From positions 1-64,000 of the forward strand of contig NZ_BSPW01000029.1 in assembly GCF_030161235.1 (NCBI RefSeq): a DNA stretch of 64,000 nt, written 5' to 3'. The DNA is from Vibrio zhanjiangensis (lineage in GTDB: Bacteria; Pseudomonadota; Gammaproteobacteria; Enterobacterales; Vibrionaceae). The translations under genes were made by a program, and so were the position numbers. Under the pieces are notes generated by a model. That model saw only the letters and a list, made by a program, of their open reading frames with translations, ran no database searches and was not told the DNA's origin. Shown in pieces: positions 10,109 to 17,860 of this stretch; positions within the stretch are counted from its first letter, which is position 1; every line of letters starts with the position of its first letter.

Positions 10109-10702
10109 GTGGAACAAAGTACTTTTATGGCATGGGTCACCCGCATGCCCTTAATTAAACGCTGGGCCTTGATGCATTGTTTCCAAGAAGAAAATGTGTC
10201 CGAACACTCTCACCAAGTTTCTGTGATTGCCCATCTTCTCACTGTAATCAAAAACAAGCGTTACAATGGCCAACTCAATCCTGAAAAAGCCGCTGTCGTT
10301 GCCATTTACCACGAAATTTCTGAAACAAAATTGCAGGATATCAACTCAAAGACCAAATATCACAGCCCTGAATTTACTGCTGCGTTTAAGAAACTGGAAG
10401 ATATTGCTGAACAAGAATGTTTAGAAACATTACCTATCGATTTACGTGATGAGTTTTCAAACTTATTGGTACAAAAAAATGTCGATGCTGACTATAAAGC
10501 CATCGTTAAAGCCGCCGATATTCTAGCGGCGTACATTAAGACCCTAAATGAGCTTAGGTTTAACAATAATGAGTTTTTGCATGTTAAAGAAGGTCTCGAG
10601 CCACGTATTCAACAGCTGATCTTAACCATGCCTGAGGTCAAAGACTTTATGGAGATATTTTGTGACAGCTGCACAACCACATTCGATAAAATCTCCGGAT
10701 AG
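10109..10702 (+). CDS. YfbR-like HD-domain 5'-deoxynucleotidase, divergent
   Basis: Follows alaA in the position of yfbR, whose product dephosphorylates deoxynucleoside 5'-monophosphates. GTG start with AGGGGAT-type SD upstream; 197 aa, the family length. Family features seen: 'ENVSEHSHQV' (first metal histidine), 'YHEISET' (second His, with Glu where the family has the Asp of HD) and 'VKAADILAAYIK' (last metal Asp). The E. coli loop 'TGDLPTPVKY' reads 'LQDINSKTKY' here, so the catalytic Glu and Asp equivalents remain but the prolines are lost. The fold assignment is firm; activity and substrate range are uncertain because of these changes. It could be a yfbR paralogue with altered specificity. 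Confidence 0.85.
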   Translation: MEQSTFMAWVTRMPLIKRWALMHCFQEENVSEHSHQVSVIAHLLTVIKNKRYNGQLNPEKAAVVAIYHEISETKLQDINSKTKYHSPEFTAAFKKLEDIAEQECLETLPIDLRDEFSNLLVQKNVDADYKAIVKAADILAAYIKTLNELRFNNNEFLHVKEGLEPRIQQLILTMPEVKDFMEIFCDSCTTTFDKISG

Positions 10703-10721
10703 CGATACGAGGTGAATACCG

Positions 10722-11768
10722 TTATAGACCTTTTGTATCGAAGCTAAAACCCAACAATATGAACCTCTCAATTTCATGGGAATAATCGCTTTTTGCCAGC
10801 CCAGACTGAAATTTGAGTTTAACGTTTTTCGAGATATTTTTAACCATACCGAGATGATGGGAATGGTACTGCTTCTCAGTGAGTGATTTGGAAAGTGCTG
10901 CCGCCGCTGTGGGAAGCTGATCTGATATCGCGCTAAAATCGTTCTGCGCTTCACTTTCGCCATAGGTATAATACAAAGTTAAGCTTTTTTCTGGCCTCAC
11001 TGCGACCATTGCTCTTAACCTGTACCCATCAAAAACCGTGTACTGCTCTTCTACGTAGTCTACCTGTGAGTATTTAAACGAAAATATAACAGGCCTTATT
11101 GGAATGGTCACCACCGCATCATAGTAGTATGACTTTTTATCTTCGAGGACTACGGTGTTAGGAAGCCCAACTAGATTATTTTGAATACCCGTGAGGGATT
11201 GACCAGACAAATCAACTCTGGTTTCTGCAAACGCAAATTTTGTCGTGAAATAGTCCCACTTGCTTCGTACTTCCAAGCCATAGGGTATCACCATATTCAA
11301 TAAATTTGTGCCAAATTCATTGTTGTCCGTTCTTCCGGAAACAAAGCGGACATGATGTTTATCCCAATCGTGGCGCCACTGAAAACCCTCATATGACGTG
11401 ACATCTAAAGGATTCACCTCTCTCGGCAAAGACAACCACGGATAACTCATTGCGTTGTAGACATTTTCGTTGAAAATATGTAGCCGACCTAGCGCAAACC
11501 AGCCAAACGAATCCGTTTGCTTGGCTACATAAAGCTCTGAAACACCAATTTCATTTTCATACAGACGTGATAACATACTGGTATGAAAGTAAACGTCTTT
11601 CCACGACTCATCTAAGGTAAATTTTACGTACGAGTCCCCAATATCTTCGCCTTTTATATAAGTCTCATCCACAGGCGCAAAAAATAAATTTCCGCTGAAT
11701 GTCGCTTCTAGAGCATAAATCGTCTGACCATATAACACACACAAAATTAGCAAACATATTCTTAACAT
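10722..11768 (-). CDS. Putative outer-membrane beta-barrel protein
   Basis: Unrecognised 348-residue protein with a signal peptide (cleavage likely after 'QTIYA') and many alternating aromatic/polar strands, e.g. 'YYYDAVVTIPI' and 'FSFKYSQVDYV', typical of an outer-membrane barrel. The C-terminus runs 'FILLGFSFDTKGL', so the usual terminal phenylalanine is not the last residue. It is the last gene of a four-gene minus-strand group (porin, PstS-like protein, chemoreceptor, this gene), starting 19 nt after the chemoreceptor stop. That context suggests it helps deliver or sense the same solute. A role as a porin or a structural barrel cannot be separated from sequence alone. Confidence 0.7.
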   Translation of the reverse strand: MLRICLLILCVLYGQTIYALEATFSGNLFFAPVDETYIKGEDIGDSYVKFTLDESWKDVYFHTSMLSRLYENEIGVSELYVAKQTDSFGWFALGRLHIFNENVYNAMSYPWLSLPREVNPLDVTSYEGFQWRHDWDKHHVRFVSGRTDNNEFGTNLLNMVIPYGLEVRSKWDYFTTKFAFAETRVDLSGQSLTGIQNNLVGLPNTVVLEDKKSYYYDAVVTIPIRPVIFSFKYSQVDYVEEQYTVFDGYRLRAMVAVRPEKSLTLYYTYGESEAQNDFSAISDQLPTAAAALSKSLTEKQYHSHHLGMVKNISKNVKLKFQSGLAKSDYSHEIERFILLGFSFDTKGL

Positions 11769-11787
11769 AGATACCCTAAGAGTTATC

Positions 11788-13401
11788 TCATTTAGAAAAC
11801 TGGCTGATAGCTTGAGATAAGCTAGAAGACAAATCCGCTAATTCGACAGACAGGTCACCGACTTTACCTACCGTATCTAACGTTGTCCCTATCGCACCTC
11901 GAGAATTCACCGTATTGGATTTCACTTTTTCAGTTGCTCGTGTTTGCTCTTCGGTCGCGGACTTAATTGATGCGCTCTGAGCTTGAATATCTTTCACCTG
12001 CTGAGAAATTAGCTGGAGAGATTCGCCTGCTTTAGAAACCATCTCCGCATTCGATAGTGCTCTATCTTTAGACGTTTCGAGTACACTATTGGCACTTTGC
12101 ACTGATTCGATCAAATTGCTTAATAGCGAATTGATTTGCTCGGTTGACTTCACAGTTCGTGAGGCCAGTTCCCGCACTTCTTCGGCAACAACTGCAAACC
12201 CTCGCCCTTGTTCACCTGCCCGAGCTGCCTCGATAGCCGCATTCAATGCGAGTAAGTTGGTTTGGTCAGCAATATCATTGATAACACTTAAAATACTGGT
12301 CACGTTCTCAGTGTCTGCAGCCAAGTTCTGGATAACAGAGAAGGTGTTTTGTAAATCTTCTTGCAATTGCTCCGACTGAGTAACAGAGCGATTCATCTTT
12401 TCTTCACAAGAACTAAGCTCTTGCTCCGCTTCAACAATAAGATCCGACGTTTCGGTTGTGGAAGCAGCAACGTGCTCAACACTTAGTGCCAAAGCTGACA
12501 TTTCCTCTACCAGTTCAGTCGAGAGATTATTCAAATCTTCCATGGCTTGGCTGGAACTTGACGTGCTCACTTTAAGCTTGTCCGAAATATTGAGCATTGG
12601 GTTACACACCGCAACTACGGCTGCGACCGACTTTTCAAGATTGGCAATAAAAGCATTGAAGTTACGGGCTAACTGACCGGTTTCGTCATTGCTTTTAGGC
12701 TGCAATCGATAAGTTAGATCACCTCGACCTTGGCTCAACTTAGCCAGATTTTCCGAGATGTTTAAAATAGAAAATGACACATTTCTTGCAATCAACTGCG
12801 CGATAATAATCACAAGCAGGACCGAGATTGAAGATATGGCTAATATGATTTTTAATTGGTTCTCAAGCGCTTCATTACTTTCTATCGCAAGCTGGTTAAG
12901 TTTGCTTCGCTCTTGCTCAACGGCCACATTAATCGCAGCAACCAGTTTTTCATAAATTGCGCTTTTCTGGTTTGCTGCCTGAGTAAGTGCTTCAAACCCC
13001 CCTTCAAAGTCGCCGCCAAGCATCGCTTGGGACACCAAACCTGACAAACGGACGTATTCTGCAAACTCATCAAGCATTTGTTGATCAACCGTGTCAGAGT
13101 TAGAGAATAATAGCGTCAGCTTTTGTAACAAAGCATCCGCACTTACTCGAGCATCTTTCAAAATAGCTTCATCGCCAAAGGTAACACTTTGTGTGAAAAG
13201 ATCTTCAACGCCTTTAATCGCAAAACTTGAAAGCTCAGCAGCAATGGTATTGGAAAATTGCTGGCCAGTAAGTTTGTCAAGAAAGACTGTGTTAGATGAA
13301 ATCGAACTAATGTTAAGAAATCCGATGGACAGGAAAGCGCACAGCGCAATGGCAGTAATCGAATGAATTTTCATTCGTATCGAAAGATACATTGACTTCA
13401 T
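11788..13401 (-). CDS. Methyl-accepting chemotaxis protein
   Basis: Membrane chemoreceptor of 537 aa. Order of parts: N-terminal membrane helix (about residues 8-28), periplasmic helical sensor of about 150 residues, second membrane helix (about 180-203), HAMP ('[17 protein letters not shown]' region), then the signalling hairpin with the conserved tip '[18 protein letters not shown]' and '[10 protein letters not shown]'. It should signal through CheW/CheA to the flagellar motor. The ATG at 13401 is used because GGAG lies at the right distance; an upstream TTG at 13419 is unlikely. It follows a PstS-like binding protein by 96 nt, suggesting the receptor reads that protein or its ligand, an inference from gene order. 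No C-terminal pentapeptide tether is present. Confidence 0.93.
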   Translation of the reverse strand: MKSMYLSIRMKIHSITAIALCAFLSIGFLNISSISSNTVFLDKLTGQQFSNTIAAELSSFAIKGVEDLFTQSVTFGDEAILKDARVSADALLQKLTLLFSNSDTVDQQMLDEFAEYVRLSGLVSQAMLGGDFEGGFEALTQAANQKSAIYEKLVAAINVAVEQERSKLNQLAIESNEALENQLKIILAISSISVLLVIIIAQLIARNVSFSILNISENLAKLSQGRGDLTYRLQPKSNDETGQLARNFNAFIANLEKSVAAVVAVCNPMLNISDKLKVSTSSSSQAMEDLNNLSTELVEEMSALALSVEHVAASTTETSDLIVEAEQELSSCEEKMNRSVTQSEQLQEDLQNTFSVIQNLAADTENVTSILSVINDIADQTNLLALNAAIEAARAGEQGRGFAVVAEEVRELASRTVKSTEQINSLLSNLIESVQSANSVLETSKDRALSNAEMVSKAGESLQLISQQVKDIQAQSASIKSATEEQTRATEKVKSNTVNSRGAIGTTLDTVGKVGDLSVELADLSSSLSQAISQFSK

Positions 13402-13497
13402 AGTGACTCCAAACACCAACTGAGAGACTTAACGGAGACGTCAGCTAAGCCTCTCGATATTGAAAATACACCAACAACTTCGACGTTAGTTATCTAC

Positions 13498-13908
13498 TTA
13501 AAACTCACCAATAACTTTGACGCTATCCGTCACACTGCCTTTATCGATGTAGCCAATCAAGTCGGGATTATTTGAAATTAGCTGGATAACCTCACTGTCG
13601 CTATCGACTTCTTTAGGAGGCGTACCCTTTCCCGTAAAGATAAGCTTAGACCAATATGCTTTATATTGTGAGCTCGATTTACCAACAACATTTTGATTGA
13701 ACTCACCAGCGATGGCACTGGATGATGAATGCGCGATTGGAATAACTGGTTTACCGTCAGGTAACTTCTTGTCCAGATTCAAGTAAATACGCGAGATTTG
13801 CTCTTTGTCTAACGTTGCAGTGCTTGATTTGTTAACAATCACGGCAACTGCTGACAACGCTTGGGCCGAAAAAAGCAACGACACTATTAAAGTAAGTACT
13901 GTTTTCAT
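13498..13908 (-). CDS. Small PstS-like periplasmic binding protein
   Basis: Secreted 136-residue protein with a signal peptide (cleavage after about 'AQALSA') and a short phosphate-binding-protein-like domain. 'KEQISRIYLNLDKKLPDG' and the 'NPDLIGYID' ending are typical of the small PstS-like proteins found in Vibrio and Shewanella. It is half the size of true PstS, so it is unlikely to be a complete ABC transport receptor, and no permease or ATPase gene is nearby. AAGGGGGT precedes the ATG. It sits 9 nt after the porin and before the chemoreceptor, which suggests a solute-sensing role. Ligand unknown. Confidence 0.8.
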   Translation of the reverse strand: MKTVLTLIVSLLFSAQALSAVAVIVNKSSTATLDKEQISRIYLNLDKKLPDGKPVIPIAHSSSSAIAGEFNQNVVGKSSSQYKAYWSKLIFTGKGTPPKEVDSDSEVIQLISNNPDLIGYIDKGSVTDSVKVIGEF

Positions 13909-13917
13909 GTGACCCCC

Positions 13918-15033
13918 TTAAAATATTATGCTGACGCCAGTTCTAAAAAACTGAGTATCTTGATCGATGTAGTCATCATCGGTAAAGCCATACTCAAACT
14001 TCAGCGCTGCATTTGGGTGGAAATCATAACGAAGCCCCACAATATGGGTTTTATCGTCACTTGTAACCGCATCAGCCACACTTTTCGCTGTTGCGTATCT
14101 AGGATCACTGGTCGTTAACAGCTTCTCTATACCGTTGGTCTTATCAGAGCTAGAAAAGGAGTAGTGAAGCGTGAAATCACTGTATCGGTAGCCGACAGTC
14201 GCAAGGAAACGATCATCTTCTGACACAGCAATAATATCTTTATCAAACCTTAACTCCGCATACTCAACTCCAAGATAGTAGCTTCCGGGGTCATAGTAAG
14301 CCGCAACGCCCGCGATATATCCAGGCATATCCTTGACCACAAATGCACCGTCAAGACCAGCAAGAGCGTTTTGAACAGTTTCTAAAGTGTCGCTGGTTAG
14401 TGAGATTTCAAATACTGAGTAAATAAACTTAGTTTTAAAATCACCATAGCCCAAATCAAAAACGGTGATGGCATCGTAATTGCCTGCCAAATCTCCCGCA
14501 GTTAACGTTAGCTCTCTGGTACCCATGCCAGCATACGCAGCATAGTCAAAAGAGCCGATACTATCTGCATAATAAAAGGCTATACCATCATAGGAAGTGA
14601 CGTTACTGGCGTACATCTCGATTGGTGGTGTAATCCAGCTGTAAGCATAACTGACATCGAGATACTCAGAGTAGTAGTAAAATGGCGCTCTAAGACGACC
14701 AAACTTCACGTCAAATTTGTCATTAAATTCATATTTGACAAAAGCCCATTCAAATTCTGGGTCAAAGTTGTTGATGCCTCGTCCCACAATCTGGACTGTT
14801 GCACTCAGGCCATCCGAAAGGTCTGAGGAGCCCTGCAAACCAAGCAACGACATGCGGTCTACTCTAAGCTGGTCAGTGACTTTATCGTATGACGTACCAC
14901 CATCAAATGTTTTACCGCCAGCTATGGTTGCGTACCCTCTCCAGTCAATCTCTGCGTTAACGGAAACTGGGCAAAGAATGCACACACTGCTTAGCGCTAA
15001 GGTTAATTTATTCATTTTTCCTAGCTTTCTCAT
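13918..15033 (-). CDS. Putative outer-membrane porin
   Basis: 371-residue protein with a signal peptide (cleaved near 'VSVNA') and a body of beta-strands ending 'FFRTGVSIIF'; the terminal Phe is the usual outer-membrane insertion signal. 'FGRLRAPFYYYSEYLDVSYAY' resembles porin strands of Vibrio/Shewanella proteins annotated simply as 'porin'. The start at 15033 has AGGA seven nt upstream; a second ATG (15015) also has an SD-like sequence. It is the first gene of the four-gene group with the PstS-like protein, chemoreceptor and second barrel, so its promoter must lie in 15034-15320. Substrate unknown. Confidence 0.8.
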   Translation of the reverse strand: MRKLGKMNKLTLALSSVCILCPVSVNAEIDWRGYATIAGGKTFDGGTSYDKVTDQLRVDRMSLLGLQGSSDLSDGLSATVQIVGRGINNFDPEFEWAFVKYEFNDKFDVKFGRLRAPFYYYSEYLDVSYAYSWITPPIEMYASNVTSYDGIAFYYADSIGSFDYAAYAGMGTRELTLTAGDLAGNYDAITVFDLGYGDFKTKFIYSVFEISLTSDTLETVQNALAGLDGAFVVKDMPGYIAGVAAYYDPGSYYLGVEYAELRFDKDIIAVSEDDRFLATVGYRYSDFTLHYSFSSSDKTNGIEKLLTTSDPRYATAKSVADAVTSDDKTHIVGLRYDFHPNAALKFEYGFTDDDYIDQDTQFFRTGVSIIF

Positions 15034-15320
15034 TTTTCCATCCTTTGTTTTATCGATATGTGAAATAACTTAATGATTAACATTGAGTAAACACATCAAT
15101 CATTTCCAACATAGTAGAGAAAAACGCCATGTGCTAATTTAAATGCTTAAATTTATTACTGATGTTTTCGACATTTTGCCTTTAGGCACTCGGACAAGTT
15201 GCCCTCTTTCATTTGCAAGACTTGGCTTCAACGTGTTGTGCTGACTTTTCTGTGAATAAATCGGTGATATCTACTATCATTTCTAGAGTAAGCAGTAAGT
15301 TAGGCTAATGGGCGTAAACT

Positions 15321-16007
15321 ATGTGGAAACAACTTCTTTGTTTGTTGGTCGTTATTTATCCAGCAACAGTAATGACCAAAACAAATGAATTGATGACAAT
15401 AGCGATGGGCGAAGTTTACAAAGATCGAGAAAGAGCCATAGAACATGGCATCGATCTAGAAGGCGATCTCAGGGCAATATACTCAAATGCGGGAATTGAT
15501 AGCCAGTTCATTTTTTTGCCTCCCGAGAGAGCCATACGGTCGGTAATTGATGGGGAATATGATGCGCTCGATATGCGACTTGCAACCCTCAAAACTGAAG
15601 ACCAACTCCTTAGGGTTAACGTCCCTTTGGCAAGCATTAATTATTATTTCTATGCCTCTAATGGAAAATTTTATAACCGTTTAGAGGATTTAAAAGACGA
15701 AATTGTTGTGGCTTTCCATGGCAGTCGACACACAAACAAGATAAAGCATTATAAGCGTATATATTTTGTCCATGATTTAGAGCAAGCCGCTCTAATGCTC
15801 ACCAAAAATCGAGCAACCGTCTGGTTTTCATCAGAACCTAAGTATCGGGAGGCAAAAAAACGCTTCCCTCAGATCAAGATTGCTAGCCCAATTATTTATC
15901 AAAGTAGCTTGTATCACTATATTCACTTTTCAAAAGCTCATTTGTTCGACAAGATTGAAGCCTCTGCAAAGGCTTATGTTAATGATAAAAAAAAGAAAGA
16001 CTTATGA
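15321..16007 (+). CDS. Periplasmic solute-binding protein (family 3-like), copy 1
   Basis: 228-residue secreted protein with an N-terminal signal peptide and a periplasmic-binding fold resembling family 3 extracellular solute-binding proteins ('LPPERAIRSVIDGEYDALDMR'). It is clearly paralogous to the next gene: 'YDALDMR', 'ERAI.SVI', 'FHGSRHTNK' against 'FHGTRYTKL', and the shared 'SKAHL.DK.E.SAK' C-terminus. No permease or ATPase accompanies either copy, so a sensory or orphan role is as likely as transport. The C-terminus ends in a lysine run (KKKKDL). ATG start; the SD is weak. Confidence 0.8.
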   Translation: MWKQLLCLLVVIYPATVMTKTNELMTIAMGEVYKDRERAIEHGIDLEGDLRAIYSNAGIDSQFIFLPPERAIRSVIDGEYDALDMRLATLKTEDQLLRVNVPLASINYYFYASNGKFYNRLEDLKDEIVVAFHGSRHTNKIKHYKRIYFVHDLEQAALMLTKNRATVWFSSEPKYREAKKRFPQIKIASPIIYQSSLYHYIHFSKAHLFDKIEASAKAYVNDKKKKDL

Positions 16008-16146
16008 TAGTGGCGTCTAGTTTGTTTCTTATTACTGCATAGCTCTACCATGAAAGAATTAGGGTAGCGGCTTCTAAATCGGACAGAGTAAGAAATTCCA
16101 TGATCCGTTCTATAGTTAGTAGGAAAGTATCAAAAGCGAGGTTGTT

Positions 16147-16836
16147 ATGACTCATTGGCTGAAATTTATTCTTTTGCTGGTTTCCATCAGTCCATTATCA
16201 GCACTTGCAGAAGAAGAGCCTATCAAAGTAGCAATAGGCAATATTTACAAAGATCAAGATCAGACTGCGAAATATGGTATACAAGTAGAGGATGACCTGC
16301 AAGCTATCTACTCCGGAGCCGGTCTCAAAGCAGAATTTACCTATCTCCCCAATGAAAGGGCAATTCAATCTGTTATTAGTGGTCAATACGACGCGCTTGA
16401 TATGAGAGTGGAGACGCTTGAAAAAGAGAAGCAACTTTTAAAAATCGATGTGCCTTTGGTTAGCTTTGATATATACCTCTACTCCATCGATGGTGCGCGA
16501 TACAACAGCCTAGATGACTTGAAAGATCAAACTGTCGTTTCGTTTCACGGCACTCGATATACAAAATTATTGAAACATTACAAACACCTCTACCTAGTCC
16601 ACAATGCCAAACAAGCGGCATTGATGCTAACTCAGGGAAGAGTCTCTGTTTGGCTTGCTCCAGAGGTGTCTTATCTGTTTTTAAAACAGCAATTTCCAGA
16701 TATAAAAGTGGCGAGCCCAAGGATCGCAAGAGGTGAACTATACCATTACCTTCATGTTTCGAAAGCACATTTGCTTGATAAGCTTGAATCCTCAGCAAAA
16801 AATTATATACAGTCCAAACAGACACAAAATCAGTGA
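16147..16836 (+). CDS. Periplasmic solute-binding protein (family 3-like), copy 2
   Basis: 229-residue secreted protein with signal peptide (cleavage near 'SALA') and the same fold as the preceding gene. The two align end to end with no large gaps, so they arose by tandem duplication followed by strong divergence. AGCGAGG precedes the ATG. The gap between the copies is 139 nt, enough for a separate promoter. A 10-bp inverted repeat (16850-16859 with 16881-16890) follows the stop and could end transcription. Ligand unknown. Confidence 0.8.
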   Translation: MTHWLKFILLLVSISPLSALAEEEPIKVAIGNIYKDQDQTAKYGIQVEDDLQAIYSGAGLKAEFTYLPNERAIQSVISGQYDALDMRVETLEKEKQLLKIDVPLVSFDIYLYSIDGARYNSLDDLKDQTVVSFHGTRYTKLLKHYKHLYLVHNAKQAALMLTQGRVSVWLAPEVSYLFLKQQFPDIKVASPRIARGELYHYLHVSKAHLLDKLESSAKNYIQSKQTQNQ

Positions 16837-16849
16837 AGTACGCTAATAC

Positions 16850-16890
16850 TGAGTCAAAAGACATCGCCCCAGAGCCTTGTTTTTGACTCA
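16850..16890 (+). terminator. Inverted repeat after binding-protein pair
   Basis: TGAGTCAAAA (16850-16859) pairs with TTTTGACTCA (16881-16890) across a 21-nt loop. The following sequence is only moderately T-rich, so it is a weak terminator candidate. Confidence 0.35.
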
Positions 16891-16925
16891 CTCAATTTCA
16901 TTGTTTTCAGTCCATTATTCAATCC

Positions 16926-17072
16926 ATGCAGCCTTATTTGGGACGGTTTTTATTTGGCATTTTGCAAGCCCTCTATTTGCTGTCTATGTTTATTGGTAAT
17001 GCGTTCCTACGGGTATTTGGTCGCAGCTTACTCAATGTTCATGTCGTTTCATTAACTTCTGGTATCCAATGA
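16926..17072 (+). CDS. Possible 48-aa hydrophobic small protein
   Basis: A short open frame opening MQPYLGRFLFGILQALY and continuing through a membrane-helix-like stretch, located between the second binding protein and the DUF4956 gene. No SD precedes its ATG and no family is recognised. It is listed as a possibility only; it could equally be leader sequence of the downstream operon. Confidence 0.2.
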   Translation: MQPYLGRFLFGILQALYLLSMFIGNAFLRVFGRSLLNVHVVSLTSGIQ

Positions 17073-17135
17073 GAGCCCGTCAGAAGATAGCCTTTGAAAC
17101 ACAATCTTGTTCTGGCACTTTTCCAAGGGGGTAAT

Positions 17136-17858
17136 ATGGATTCCGTCGATCCGCTCTTGCTAGGATTTCTTCCCAAAGATGTACGAAATATGTTTTTCCC
17201 TTATGCCAGTGTTCAACTGGGTTCACTATTAATCAACCTAATCTTAGGGTTTGGCCTTGCCTCTCTTATTGGTTATCACTTTAGGCGCTATGCATCTGCG
17301 TTTTGTAATCGACAAGATTTTTCTCGCCTCTTCCCCTTACTGATGTTGACCGTCATCCTTATCATCACGGTCGTGAAAGCCTCTTTAGCTCTCGCCCTTG
17401 GTCTTGTCGGTGCACTTTCTATAGTACGATTTAGAACACCAATTAAAGAACCCGAAGAGTTAGTTTATCTTTTTTTGAATATCGGAGTAGCCGTCGCTTT
17501 AGGTGCAGGCCAAACACTGGCTGCTGTCATCGCATGTATCATCACTTTATTTCTCGTCACAATTGCCAAACGTCATCAGTCTAAAATGTCGGAGGAGCAA
17601 GGCCTATTCCTATCACTTCAATACAATGCAGATCAGGCACAAAATGTTCCAATAACACAGCTGAAAGAGCTGCTGTCAAGTAAGGGAAACGGGCTAGACC
17701 TCAGAAGATTTGATAGCCAAGAAAATATGTTCAGTGCCACTTTTTTCATTACGGCCTATCAATCTCAGCACCTTGATGACATGCTTTCTCAACTCAGACA
17801 GCAATTTCCAGGTATACAGGTTTCGATGCTTGAGCAGCATAATATCTCTGGAGTCTAG
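17136..17858 (+). CDS. DUF4956-family membrane protein
   Basis: 240-residue protein with about four membrane helices in the first 150 residues, followed by a soluble domain of about 90 residues. The core 'LGLVGALSIVRFRTPIKEPEELVYLF' region (split here only by my quotation) is the diagnostic segment of DUF4956 proteins. An upstream TTG (17094) keeps the frame open, but the ATG at 17136 has a strong AAGGGGG ribosome-binding site just before it. It starts a three-gene operon: 2 nt before the CotH-like gene, which overlaps the VTC gene. This association recurs in diverse bacteria, but its biochemical role is not established; a channel or scaffold for a VTC-type reaction is a guess. Confidence 0.88.
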   Translation: MDSVDPLLLGFLPKDVRNMFFPYASVQLGSLLINLILGFGLASLIGYHFRRYASAFCNRQDFSRLFPLLMLTVILIITVVKASLALALGLVGALSIVRFRTPIKEPEELVYLFLNIGVAVALGAGQTLAAVIACIITLFLVTIAKRHQSKMSEEQGLFLSLQYNADQAQNVPITQLKELLSSKGNGLDLRRFDSQENMFSATFFITAYQSQHLDDMLSQLRQQFPGIQVSMLEQHNISGV

Positions 17859-17860
17859 CA

